DNA from: a virus
IMG/VR virus record: IMGVR_UViG_3300010401_000014
Span: 1 to 50,978 of that record
Length of the DNA stretch: 50,978 bases
Strand: one strand, 5' to 3'
Positions 33,527 through 40,772 of this stretch are shown here, piece after piece (within the stretch, counting starts at the first letter, position 1; every line of letters starts with the position of its first letter). The notes below the pieces were generated by a model, which was given only the letters and a program-made list of their open reading frames with translations, was not told the origin of the DNA and did no database searches. A program made the translations under genes and the position numbers.

Positions 33527-34353
33527 GCTTTCTTTACACTTACGAGATTATCATTTTCCACTACAACTTCATTACAAACCCACGAATCATTTACTTGTCC
33601 ATTTTGCGGACTCTGCAAAAATGCTCTATAGCCATTACCTGTTCTTTGAATAAACAATGGACAACGCATCTTAGGAATCGAGCTAGAAATCTGAACTGCT
33701 TTAAGTTGTACGTTACAATAATAAGATGCAACAAAACCAGTCCAATATCTATCATCTTTAATATTATCAATAGGAGGTACTTTAACTAATTTTCTACCGC
33801 TATAAAGCCTCCAAATACTAGACATAATCTTTTGATATGGTTTATCTTCTCTTGAGTTACAGCAAGGTGAATAAACTTCACCATTAGATGTACTAAGATT
33901 CTTGCAAATAAACAGATACTTAGAGATCCAACTACTAACCATTTCAAGAATTTGAGTATCATTAAAATAATTAGCAGCCATAAAGCAAACAAAAATTGCA
34001 CCAGCCCACATTCCTGCATGCGGATCTGGCGCGCATTGTTCTGCTACCATCCATTCATTTTCTTGCCGCTTGAATTCATCAATTAGTACATTTCGCCAAT
34101 AAATTAACCTTGGATCATTTGCGCCATAAGCCAAAGTAAAATAGACGTAAGCTAACACCCTACCCATAATCTCGTAATTATTCGACCTTCCGCCTTTGGT
34201 AATTGTACCAGGTTTCATTAGCCAATCTTCTGGCGGTTCTGGAGGTAGGGATAATTTTTCAACATTTTTGTATTTTTGTAATTGAGGAATCATTAAATTC
34301 AATAAATTCAAAAGATTCTGTGCAATACCTGAAATTCCTGATTCTTGGCTCAT
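33517..34353 (-). CDS. Unknown protein, tail- or host-interaction-like composition
   Basis: This 278-residue protein is rich in Trp, Tyr and Cys (EWMVAEQCAPDPHAGMWAG, SPCCNSREDK). It has a helical N-terminus (LLNLLNLMIPQLQKY) and a beta-rich C-terminus. It is larger than its early-block neighbours. No family recognised. Confidence 0.6.
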   Translation of the reverse strand: MSQESGISGIAQNLLNLLNLMIPQLQKYKNVEKLSLPPEPPEDWLMKPGTITKGGRSNNYEIMGRVLAYVYFTLAYGANDPRLIYWRNVLIDEFKRQENEWMVAEQCAPDPHAGMWAGAIFVCFMAANYFNDTQILEMVSSWISKYLFICKNLSTSNGEVYSPCCNSREDKPYQKIMSSIWRLYSGRKLVKVPPIDNIKDDRYWTGFVASYYCNVQLKAVQISSSIPKMRCPLFIQRTGNGYRAFLQSPQNGQVNDSWVCNEVVVENDNLVSVKKAWA

Positions 34354-34365
34354 TTTTTTCTCCGC

Positions 34366-34575
34366 TTACTCTACAAATTGACTAATATATTCTTGCGTTG
34401 TGACGACCTTTTCTACCTTATTTTTGCCTAATTTCTTTAATTCTAGCTCTAATTTTTGTATTTTTCTATAACAATTATGATGTTTTGTTGTATAAATCCT
34501 CATTCTACGTTGATAATTCTTTAGTTTTATTCTTTCTTTTCTTAATTCTTCTCCAATTTTATCAAATTCTTCCAT
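34366..34575 (-). CDS. Small coiled-coil protein
   Basis: This 69-residue, highly charged helical protein (EEFDKIGEELRKERIKLKNYQRRMRIY) is very likely a coiled coil. Located between two other small genes in the leftward operon. Function unknown. Confidence 0.55.
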   Translation of the reverse strand: MEEFDKIGEELRKERIKLKNYQRRMRIYTTKHHNCYRKIQKLELELKKLGKNKVEKVVTTQEYISQFVE

Positions 34576-34580
34576 AAATC

Positions 34581-34841
34581 TTATCTATTCTTACGTCTAG
34601 ATTCTTTTTGAATTCTTTGTTTATTCTTACGCTTTAATTGTCTTTGTCTTTTGGACCAATTTGACAACTTACCACCAGATGTTAAAGAAACCATAGCTTC
34701 ATCATTCTTGCCAAGCTTCTTTTTTGCAGCTCTTTCTAAAGACTTTGGAACTTGTGTAAATTGTTTATCAAAATCTTCCATCATCTTTCTTAATTCTTCT
34801 GCTTTTTCTGGAGATACCAACCTACCTGTACTTGTATCCAT
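34581..34841 (-). CDS. Basic small protein
   Basis: This 86-residue protein has an acidic start (MDTSTGRLVSPEKAEELRKMMEDF), a pattern seen in small phage proteins, and a strongly basic tail (SKRQRQLKRKNKQRIQKESRRKNR). The tail suggests nucleic-acid binding. No known function. Confidence 0.58.
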   Translation of the reverse strand: MDTSTGRLVSPEKAEELRKMMEDFDKQFTQVPKSLERAAKKKLGKNDEAMVSLTSGGKLSNWSKRQRQLKRKNKQRIQKESRRKNR

Positions 34842-34846
34842 TTCTG

Positions 34847-35209
34847 TTATTCCCTTTCTTTCTCTCTTTCAATCATTGCGCGAAGTAGCATAAGATAAAC
34901 TCTAGCATCTTTAATTCTTCCCTCAATAGGCTCCCTTTGTTGTTCATTTCCTTCTACGAAAGAAAGTATACCATCTATATGCTTTAGAAAGAAAGTCATT
35001 AATACAATATAAGGTCCTATTTCTTTTTTACAGCTTTGGCATTTTAACATCTTGCCAATTCTATCAAAATTAGCAAGTACATTGTTATCTTCCCTAGCAT
35101 ATTCTTTTTGAGCTTTAGATCTAACTAAATTTTCTTCCTTAATCATTTGAGCAAACAACGCAGTCATATAATCAGAATTAATCTGTCTCATTAGTATCAA
35201 AAGCCTCAT
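34847..35209 (-). CDS. Small phage helical protein, MazG-associated-like
   Basis: This 120-residue helical protein has a pattern seen in phage proteins of unknown function (EYAREDNNVLANFDRIGKML, then LKHIDGILSFVEG, then EPIEGRIKDARVYLMLLRAMIE). The acidic and His residues in conserved positions suggest a metal- or nucleotide-binding helical bundle. It has two CxxC cysteines. An ATG six codons downstream would reduce the overlap with the upstream small gene. Confidence 0.6.
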   Translation of the reverse strand: MRLLILMRQINSDYMTALFAQMIKEENLVRSKAQKEYAREDNNVLANFDRIGKMLKCQSCKKEIGPYIVLMTFFLKHIDGILSFVEGNEQQREPIEGRIKDARVYLMLLRAMIEREKERE

Positions 35210-35339
35210 TAACTGATTTTAAAGTCTTGTTAACTAATTTAATATCTCTATTTACTTGATGATTTCTTCCGCCTTGCCACCCAGACCAAAATGCAATAGA
35301 CATTAATACTATAACTTCTAATAAGTCTATTAATGTCAT
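35178..35339 (-). CDS. Small membrane-associated protein
   Basis: This 53-residue protein has a hydrophobic N-terminal segment (LIDLLEVIVLMSIAFWSGW), probably a membrane span, then a polar tail (GGRNHQVNRDIKLVNKTLK). Its ATG overlaps the ThyX stop by one base (TAATG), strong evidence of translational coupling. It overlaps the next gene by 32 bases. Confidence 0.5.
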   Translation of the reverse strand: MTLIDLLEVIVLMSIAFWSGWQGGRNHQVNRDIKLVNKTLKSVNEAFDTNETD

Positions 35340-36145
35340 TATGTTGTTCTTTCTAATTCAAAGAGGCCAAGTGAACGAGGAAATTTTTCAGTTAGAAATT
35401 CTTGTACAATTCTAGCATATTCTCTAATTTCAAACTGTGCATGTCCACCTTGTGGAGGGTTCCCCGTAGCATCGTTTCTAAGAGATAGAAAATGTAACCA
35501 ATTTCTCAAATTAGCACTAGCGCGCATTTTTGAAAATCTAGAAACTGGAGTATTAATTCTTGCTACTTCTTTAGAAATTCCTACACTTAGCCAGTATTCG
35601 TATTGCTCATAAATTCTATCTTGAGTTGCTTTAATAGAAAGTTGTAATCTAAATGCATCTTGTTCATTAATCTCTAGTTTTTTACTTCCCTGTTTATTCT
35701 TAACGTCTTGTCCAGAATTCATTATTCTTTCAATAGTTGGCACATAATGAACATTTGGCATCTGTATATAACGTGCTGACATTTCATTATAACTTTGCGT
35801 TCTATGTCTATGCCATTCACGAAAAACAAAGATAGGTGCGGAAATTTCAAACGTAGCACCGCACATTTCAAATGGAGTTAAATGGTTATTTCTATATAAA
35901 TATTCAAGTAGCTTTTCATCACCAGATTTTGTAAAGTTATGAATTGTTAGTCCATCTGAATCTTCGCAATAATTACCAGCTAACTCTTCAGTATAGCCGC
36001 ATCTTTTGCAAACATCGGATGGTAGGGGTCCCCATCCTAAAAATCCTTTATTTGTAGACATTCTAGCTGATTCAATAATTCTTTCATCAGAGCCCCATGA
36101 TTCGATTAGTTCTACATAGCCGTAAGTAAACAATTCTTTTTTCAT
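35339..36145 (-). CDS. thyX: Flavin-dependent thymidylate synthase
   Basis: This 268-residue protein makes dTMP from dUMP using FAD, NADPH and methylene-tetrahydrofolate. It has the ThyX motif REWHRHRTQSYNEMSARYIQ, matching RHRxxSxNxxSxRY exactly, and conserved downstream PVSRFSKMRASANLRNWLHFLSLR. It is a common phage enzyme for raising thymidylate supply, which suits an A+T-rich genome. Confidence 0.93.
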   Translation of the reverse strand: MKKELFTYGYVELIESWGSDERIIESARMSTNKGFLGWGPLPSDVCKRCGYTEELAGNYCEDSDGLTIHNFTKSGDEKLLEYLYRNNHLTPFEMCGATFEISAPIFVFREWHRHRTQSYNEMSARYIQMPNVHYVPTIERIMNSGQDVKNKQGSKKLEINEQDAFRLQLSIKATQDRIYEQYEYWLSVGISKEVARINTPVSRFSKMRASANLRNWLHFLSLRNDATGNPPQGGHAQFEIREYARIVQEFLTEKFPRSLGLFELERTT

Positions 36146-36150
36146 TTTAT

Positions 36151-36354
36151 TTATACTTCACATCTGATATTACTAAATTTAATAGCTCTAATTAATTTAT
36201 CCCATTCAATTTCTGTTAATCCTATGGTTGCTTGTAGCTCAAGAGAATCTCCTCGTTTTACTGCAATATATAGCCGTTCGCTAACTTGAGAATCTTTTTG
36301 TTTGGGCGCATAATCAAGTTGTATTGGACCAAGTATAATGGATTTATAAATCAT
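36151..36354 (-). CDS. Small unknown protein
   Basis: This 67-residue protein is mainly beta with a short helix (ATIGLTEIEWDKLIRAIKF). It overlaps the following zinc-ribbon gene's stop by 11 bases. Function unknown. Confidence 0.55.
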   Translation of the reverse strand: MIYKSIILGPIQLDYAPKQKDSQVSERLYIAVKRGDSLELQATIGLTEIEWDKLIRAIKFSNIRCEV

Positions 36355-36556
36355 TAATTACCTCATCATCTATTATTTTAATTTCTTTTAAGTGTAGAGT
36401 AGTTAGACCGCTTGATTCATTTTCATGTAAAAATGCACATTTCCATCCTGCGCCACAATTTCTACATCGCCATTTAAAGTTAGGTTTTTCAACTCTCTCA
36501 TCTTCTCTAACTCTCTTCCTGGCGCTACATTTTAAGCAATTAAGATATAATTCCAT
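36344..36556 (-). CDS. Zinc-ribbon protein
   Basis: This 70-residue protein has CLKC near the start and CRNC near the middle, the two halves of a small zinc ribbon, with an acidic tail. Such proteins bind nucleic acid or RNA polymerase. The TAATG link with the upstream gene suggests coupling. Confidence 0.62.
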   Translation of the reverse strand: MELYLNCLKCSARKRVREDERVEKPNFKWRCRNCGAGWKCAFLHENESSGLTTLHLKEIKIIDDEVINDL

Positions 36557-36864
36557 TAATACTTGTAATTATTATTTATAATTCTTGATAGATCTGTTTT
36601 ATAATTTAATTCTACAAGATACCAAAATTCGCTTAAAACTCTTGTAGGTAACTTTAGAATTTCTCTATTCTTTTGTCTGTTAAAGTTATGTCTAGCTTGT
36701 TTTATATTCTTTTTAAGTTTTTCAATTTTATCTTTTCGTGACTTTATTTCATGTTCGCAATCCATGCAATAGCCGCGAGTGCTGATATCGTCTTTCTTTA
36801 ATCTACAAAACTTACAGTGCGTAATACGCGGAATACTAATATCTCTAAATTCAATTTCTTTCAT
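36556..36864 (-). CDS. Zinc-binding helical protein
   Basis: This 102-residue protein starts with a metal site CKFCRLKKDDISTRGYCMDCEHE (CxxC...CxxC), then a long basic helix (SRKDKIEKLKKNIKQARHNFNRQ). A nucleic-acid-binding role is likely. It is the first gene of the leftward operon, so the promoter should lie in the control region to its right, though I find no clear consensus there. Confidence 0.6.
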   Translation of the reverse strand: MKEIEFRDISIPRITHCKFCRLKKDDISTRGYCMDCEHEIKSRKDKIEKLKKNIKQARHNFNRQKNREILKLPTRVLSEFWYLVELNYKTDLSRIINNNYKY

Positions 36865-37650
36865 TCTTGTCTCATCTTATTAAATTTATCAACTCTTGAT
36901 TTATCTAGCAAGGGTTCATACGCTTCTGCTACATAATCATCTATGAGATATTTAAGATATGCCTACATGCTATTTTTACATCAATAATAATTTATAGTCT
37001 AATCCCCTGACCTAACCTCCGGGTAGCCGGCTCGCCTGGCGTCTCTAGCCATGCCATAATAGTACCACAAATCAGACCTAAAACAGCGCCTTCAGCAAGT
37101 TGCTATAGCAGCTAAGTCACCACACGAGGTACCTCACTACAGCTAATTGCTATAGGGAGCTAGCTCGTCACGCTCGGTACCGGCCACAACCATCCCGCTA
37201 ACTGGCATCAAACTTACTTGGAGGTTAGCTGGCATCTCTTTTGCTTACCATCCAACCCGGCAAGTCATGCCGCATTGCGGCAAATTGACGTCTTAGCGCG
37301 GCAAGCTCTAATGCCGCATTGCGTCATACCGTGCTTTTGGCTCACTACTGGTGTAGTGCGTGCTGTACACCGGGTGGAAACGCTACCCACCGAATCCTCG
37401 AGCTGGCCCTGCTCTAGAGCTCGCTGTGCCATCCTCCGACCTCAGCACGACCACCAGCACAGCCACCAGCAACCAGGGTCACACAGGCCTCTACAGCAAG
37501 CGCCACAGGGGAACGGATCCACCATGGGGATTGGCTCACTACCGTCGATCGCTGCGCTCCTAGCTGAGCTAACACAAGCTACAGCTGTAGGTATTCCCGC
37601 TCTGTATCACCTATGCTATCACCTGTTACCAAAGTGCTCATCCTGTAACA
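36865..37650. promoter_or_regulatory. Palindrome-rich non-coding control region
   Basis: Starting near 36990 this stretch is clearly richer in G+C than the flanking genes and has no convincing protein gene. Perfect palindromes include TGCTATAGCA (37101), GAGGTACCTC (37126), GAGCTAGCTC (37157), CGGTACCG (37175) and CTACAGCTGTAG (37579). It also has an inverted repeat TGCCGCA-T-TGCGGCA (37268-37282), with ATGCCGCATTGCG repeated at 37311, and a hairpin CACTAC/GTAGTG (37343-37358). The motif AGACCTAAAACA occurs here (near 37076) and again near 37731. An origin of replication or a multi-operator control region are the natural readings; the DNA cannot decide. Confidence 0.55.
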
Positions 37651-37654
37651 CGGC

Positions 37655-37780
37655 TGACAAAGAGTGTCAGTAGGTGACAAAAGTTGTCAGTACCCAGTGA
37701 CAAAGATTGTCAGCTTAGATCTGATCCTTAGACCTAAAACAAAGTGACAAAGTTTGTCAACTCTATGACACAAAGTGTCG
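37655..37780. repeat. Array of five 15-bp operator-like palindromes
   Basis: Four near-identical palindromes fit TGACAAARNTTGTCA: at 37655, 37675, 37698 and 37745. A fifth degenerate copy at 37766 reads TGACACAAAGTGTCG. Copies 1-3 start 20 and 23 bases apart, copies 4 and 5 start 21 apart, so sites lie near two helical turns apart on the same face. Single half-sites continue at about 37856 and 38084. A dimeric repressor, partition protein or initiator would bind such an array. Confidence 0.82.
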
Positions 37781-37964
37781 ATGGCGTAAGTTACTGGTAC
37801 TAAACGACTTAGATATGGTTATGTTACCTATAGTAACGTTGGCACGGAAAAGAATTGTCAGTCTTAGAGTCTACATAGAGAAATCTCCCTCTAAAGATAG
37901 CTGGCATTTGCTTTGCTATGTAGATCAGAGAGAAAGGCAAGACAAAACGGACGGCCGAAAGGTC

Positions 37965-37993
37965 TTGACAGTCTCACGGTTCTAGGCTACGAT
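37965..37993 (+). promoter_or_regulatory. Possible promoter for the structured RNA
   Basis: Consensus -35 TTGACA (37965-37970), an exact 17-bp spacer and -10 TACGAT. Expected start near 38000. The upstream flank has CGGCCG (37952). The -35 also falls in an inverted repeat CAAGAC/GTCTTG (37938-37967), so the region could instead be part of a longer transcript. Confidence 0.5.
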
Positions 37994-37999
37994 TCGCGG

Positions 38000-38625
38000 A
38001 GTAGGAAACAGACGGTTTGAGGTTCGTTGAAAACCTAGAATCTAGAATGATTCGCACTAGTTTAGTTTATGTTGAACCAGTGTGACAAACTAGGAACAAA
38101 TCACATGCTCATTTATGCGTTTCCTAGAACGAAAAATGAGAAAGCGATAACGCAGTTACCGCCTAGCGCGAATCATCTTAGACTTTAGGTTTAGCAGGAA
38201 AAACAGGAGAAGAAAGCAAGCCTGAAAAGAACGATTGCGAAATCAGCGAAACGGCTAGACAGGATCTGTAAAGGTCCACGGAGCATGGAGTAGCTGTCAA
38301 AGTAGCGAAAGATCCTAGTAAGGCTTGACTTTCTCCTGTTTCGGTTCTTTGAAAATCAGCTCAGTATCGCGATAGGGATAACCCCGTCGCTTCACCTAAA
38401 ACTAGGTGGTGAAAAGGCGATACTGAAAAAAACAGTGTGTGGAAACTCATGCGCTAATGTTTGAAAGAAAGCATGATAATCTAAGCCAAATCATGCGCCT
38501 GTACTTAGCGGGAAAGTGTCAGTAATCGAATTAAAATCTGTTTCACGAATGCGTTGTGGACCTCGGAAAGCAACGTGCTAGTGAATGCTGGCGCCGCGTT
38601 AGCGCAGTAGCTTCCACATACTGAA
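38000..38625 (+). ncRNA. Large highly structured RNA candidate
   Basis: About 625 nt without a good open frame but with many perfect helices. Domain 1 is ATGATTCGC (38047) with GCGAATCAT (38168), extended by CTAG/CTAG. It encloses a pseudoknot, CTAGGAA (38090)/TTCCTAG (38121) interleaved with CTCATTT (38108)/AAATGAG (38134). Domain 2 is AAACAGGAGAA (38201)/TTCTCCTGTTT (38331), CAAGCC/GGCTTG and AGGATCT (38261)/AGATCCT (38310), with a GNRA-type loop GATT-GCGA-AATC. Domain 3 is TCAGTATCGC (38361)/GCGATACTGA (38417), with inner hairpins. Domain 4 is the 12-bp CAGTGTGTGGAA (38433)/TTCCACATACTG (38612), with GCATGAT/ATCATGC, TTCAC/GTGAA and others inside. The size and architecture recall ornate phage RNAs such as GOLLD and ROOL, but I recognise no family sequence. 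Confidence 0.78.
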
Positions 38626-38672
38626 AACTCTGGGGCTTCTTCCTGCCGTCAAGTAATGCAAGGAATGAAAGA

Positions 38673-38771
38673 ATGAATTACATCGTCGTAATTGGTAAAG
38701 ACGTTTACAAATTCAAAATGCGCTTCACTGCCGAGCTTTTTGCAAAGCATTTCGGTGCGAAGGTTTTTTAG
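38673..38771 (+). CDS. Short peptide after the structured RNA
   Basis: This 32-residue peptide (MNYIVVIGKDVYKFKMRF and on) is preceded by AAGGAATGAAAGA, a good ribosome binding site. It begins about 48 bases after the last RNA helix, so it may share its transcript. Basic, beta/alpha-like. Function unknown. Confidence 0.45.
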   Translation: MNYIVVIGKDVYKFKMRFTAELFAKHFGAKVF

Positions 38772-38774
38772 TTT

Positions 38775-38945
38775 ATGAAAGAGTACACGAAGCATATGAA
38801 ACCTATCTGTACATGCGGTGAATACTGGCCGTGTAGCGACAGTGAAAGGAAAGATATTTCTGGTATTTTGCGCGCCAGTCATCATCTTGCATCATTTTGC
38901 AGAAAAGAAATACGAGTAACTACGATAGAAAGAAAGATTAAGTAA
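38775..38945 (+). CDS. Small protein with CxC...C and His-His motif
   Basis: This 56-residue basic protein contains ICTCGEYWPC, SHH and FC, giving a possible metal site. It follows the 32-residue peptide by three bases, so the two form an operon. Composition is less A+T-rich than most of the genome. Function unknown. Confidence 0.5.
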   Translation: MKEYTKHMKPICTCGEYWPCSDSERKDISGILRASHHLASFCRKEIRVTTIERKIK

Positions 38946-38977
38946 GCAAACAGACGGCAGAAAAAAGTCTCAGAGAA

Positions 38978-39111
38978 AGAATCCATCTAGCAGGGAATCC
39001 GTAAACATATCCGGAATCCTGCAAGAAACCGCAAAAGCCGCTAAACAGAAAGACGTGCAAATGAAAAATACCGCACAATTTTCTCAGCGGATTCCTTGCT
39101 ATATGGATTCT
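38978..39111 (+). other. Long inverted repeat/structured RNA element
   Basis: A 24-base strand at 38978-39001 pairs with 39088-39111. Fourteen of 15 positions pair in the outer part (AGAATCCATCTAGCA with TGCTATATGGATTCT) and all 8 in the inner part (GGAATCCG/CGGATTCC), separated by one mismatch. A repeated GGAATCC at 39013 could compete for the same 3' strand, which suggests a switch. The loop includes GTGC/GCAC and other pairs. It precedes the 104-residue gene and could act in its leader. Confidence 0.68.
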
Positions 39112-39182
39112 AGAGTTTCAGCGGCCGAAAGCTAGCTGGAAAAATCCCGTCGAATAAACGTCGGGAAGCGAAAGGATGTATT

Positions 39183-39497
39183 ATGGCCCGTCCAAAGGCG
39201 CAAGTAGAGAATGACGATTTCGATGCAGACCCGGATGCCGCTGCCGATGCAGCCGAGGAAACGTCAGATGACAAGCGTTCGCCAGAAGAGAAGTTTACGG
39301 CTGCCGCAAATCGACGTTTCAAGGTTTGGGTAGTTCGCACTCGCGCCATTGCAAAGCTTCACAGTAAGACTTACGGTTATTCGACGGATCAGGCGGAAAA
39401 GCTACTTACTGCGATGCAATCAGAATTCGATAACATGGCGACTCTTCTCCGCACTCGACCTGAGCGAGACGACGCCGCAACGCCAGACCTGTTCTAA
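39183..39497 (+). CDS. Acidic-Ala-rich small protein
   Basis: This 104-residue protein has an N-terminal Asp/Ala-rich part (DDFDADPDAAADAAEETSDDKRSPEEK) and a helical C-terminal part with VWVVRTRAIAKLHSKTYGYSTDQAEKLL. A good site AAAGGATGTATT precedes the ATG. It is far richer in G+C than genes on either side, matching the control region before it. Unknown function. Confidence 0.7.
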   Translation: MARPKAQVENDDFDADPDAAADAAEETSDDKRSPEEKFTAAANRRFKVWVVRTRAIAKLHSKTYGYSTDQAEKLLTAMQSEFDNMATLLRTRPERDDAATPDLF

Positions 39498-39514
39498 AAA
39501 CAGCATGTAGATTT

Positions 39515-39548
39515 GGCACTCCGGTAGTCAAAGGATTATCGGAGTGTC
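39515..39548. promoter_or_regulatory. Hairpin after the acidic gene
   Basis: A 9-bp stem GGCACTCCG/CGGAGTGTC (one G-U pair) with a 16-nt loop. No U-tract follows, so it is not a standard terminator; it could stabilise mRNA or act as an RNA processing site between the control region and the next genes. Confidence 0.5.
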
Positions 39549-39577
39549 GCTGTGTACATACTGGAAGGAATGCTAGA

Positions 39578-39646
39578 ATGGAAATTCTAACTAGGCTAAT
39601 TAGAGGAGTTTTTTACAAAGTAGGAGTAGGATCAATCTGTTTATAG
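39578..39646 (+). CDS. Possible short peptide
   Basis: This 22-residue frame (MEILTRLIRGVFYKVGVGSICL) has AAGGAATGCTAGA just upstream, a good site. Too short for any family statement. Confidence 0.28.
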   Translation: MEILTRLIRGVFYKVGVGSICL

Positions 39647-39673
39647 ACTTTCAAGAGACGCACCTAATGCAAA

Positions 39674-39814
39674 ATGATGAAAATATTTAAGACTATTTTT
39701 AATGCAATAGATTATTGCAGGTTATTTTTAATGTGGTTAATTCCTGGAAATTACCACGAAGATGCAGTATACTATTTATCTAGAAAATCGAATGAAAAAC
39801 TTAGAATGAGATGA
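39674..39814 (+). CDS. Small hydrophobic protein
   Basis: This 46-residue protein has a hydrophobic stretch (YCRLFLMWLIPG), a possible membrane segment or amphipathic helix, and a basic tail. Ends five bases before the next gene. A double ATG at the start leaves one residue of doubt. Confidence 0.45.
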   Translation: MMKIFKTIFNAIDYCRLFLMWLIPGNYHEDAVYYLSRKSNEKLRMR

Positions 39815-39818
39815 ATGA

Positions 39819-40073
39819 ATGAAATTTTTAATCGCTACAAAAGGCACAATAGAAGATTTACGTAAAGAGCTTCTAGAAAAAGATATTCAATTTAGCTTAG
39901 TAACTATACATAAGTCAGAAGATAACATTCTTTATTCTAACGTTGAATTTCATGATTCTAATATATTTAATATTTGGATGAATGAAACAACCGAAAATGA
40001 TATAATTCCTGAATATGGATATCCTAATGGTTCTCTAATTTGGTGGAGTACAATAAATGAAACAAAAGACTGA
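39819..40073 (+). CDS. Small unknown protein
   Basis: This 84-residue mixed alpha/beta protein has MKFLIATKGTIEDLRKELLEKDI at the N-terminus, then acidic centre (NIWMNETTENDIIPEYG). No recognised motif. It overlaps the next small gene. Confidence 0.5.
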   Translation: MKFLIATKGTIEDLRKELLEKDIQFSLVTIHKSEDNILYSNVEFHDSNIFNIWMNETTENDIIPEYGYPNGSLIWWSTINETKD

Positions 40074-40176
40074 AAAAATTCCTGTTATATGTAATGAATG
40101 TAATAATAAATTCAAAACATCTAAACTAATTCCAGAATGTCCTAAATGCGGTGGAGTAGATATAGAACCGAGGTAG
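40057..40176 (+). CDS. Short zinc-ribbon protein
   Basis: This 39-residue protein has CNEC and CPKC separated by 15 residues, the arrangement of a small zinc ribbon (VICNECNNKFKTSKLIPECPKCGG). It is too short for general annotation but fits the many mini zinc ribbons of this genome. Overlaps the previous gene by 17 bases. Confidence 0.55.
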   Translation: MKQKTEKIPVICNECNNKFKTSKLIPECPKCGGVDIEPR

Positions 40177-40180
40177 AATT

Positions 40181-40330
40181 ATGAAAAAAGACATTACTGA
40201 AAGAAATAGAAAGCTCATGAATGACCTGAAGGATCTTTTCGTAAAGCATGGACTAAATATTCTAGAAATAAAGTATGAATTCTTAGATGGTACAGAGCAT
40301 TTTAAGTCTTATAAAATATCAAGAGATTAA
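40181..40330 (+). CDS. Small unknown protein
   Basis: This 49-residue protein has a helical start and beta end (MKKDITERNRKLMNDLKDLF, then ILEIKYEFLDGTEH). Placed between neighbours with short gaps in the same orientation. Unknown function. Confidence 0.45.
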   Translation: MKKDITERNRKLMNDLKDLFVKHGLNILEIKYEFLDGTEHFKSYKISRD

Positions 40331-40335
40331 AACCA

Positions 40336-40563
40336 GTGGAAGCTAAAACAGAGAAGGTATTTGTTAAAGGTCCATTTTGGCCTAACAACTCATACATTGT
40401 AATTCGTAAGATTCAAAATGGAGATATTGAATCTAATATAAAAGTATATTCTAGAGAGACTAGAAAAAGAGCAGAAAAATCTGCTAGTGAATTATGCAAC
40501 CATCGTAATCTAGAATTTGGTGGATTCTTGAATGCTGAATTTATGGAAAAGGAACCGCGATAA
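40336..40563 (+). CDS. Small unknown protein
   Basis: This 75-residue protein starts with GTG. The basic centre (NGDIESNIKVYSRETRKRAEKSASELCNHRN) is compatible with a small DUF2188-like alpha/beta fold. The stop overlaps the following ATG (TAATG). Confidence 0.5.
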   Translation: MEAKTEKVFVKGPFWPNNSYIVIRKIQNGDIESNIKVYSRETRKRAEKSASELCNHRNLEFGGFLNAEFMEKEPR

Positions 40564-40736
40564 TGAAAGAATTAAACAAGTTAGAATGTACAATTAGAGA
40601 ATTATTTGATTCTTATTTTCATTATAGAATGCACTCTGCATGCGGAGTCTTTGAGTCAATTAAGCGTACCGTTATATTTCAAATTTACGGACGCGAGAAG
40701 TGGGTAAAGTATCCAAATGATACAGAGTTAGACTGA
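40563..40736 (+). CDS. Small unknown protein
   Basis: This 57-residue protein (MKELNKLECTIRELFDSYFHYRM and then IFQIYGREKWVKYPND) has its ATG overlapping the previous stop. Basic with several aromatics. Unknown function. Confidence 0.5.
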   Translation: MKELNKLECTIRELFDSYFHYRMHSACGVFESIKRTVIFQIYGREKWVKYPNDTELD

Positions 40737-40772
40737 TATCACTAGTCACGAATGAGCCAAAAATGAGATAAT

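Noticed and set aside
36950-37120. Leftward promoter for the operon starting at 36864
   Set aside because: Several TATA-like boxes exist, but none has a -35 close to consensus at a proper distance.
37218-37673. 151-residue frame in the control region
   Set aside because: It starts with TTG, has no ribosome binding site and is full of His, Gln, Ser and Pro without a protein-like pattern. It also runs through palindromes and the first operator, so it looks like chance in a G+C-richer stretch.
38000-39111. Self-splicing group I or group II intron
   Set aside because: No conserved intron core, no exon-like genes joined across it and no intron-encoded protein; the helices do not follow either scheme.
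37000-39200. CRISPR array or tracrRNA
   Set aside because: Repeats here are palindromic 15-mers with irregular short gaps. There are no equal-length unique spacers and no cas genes.
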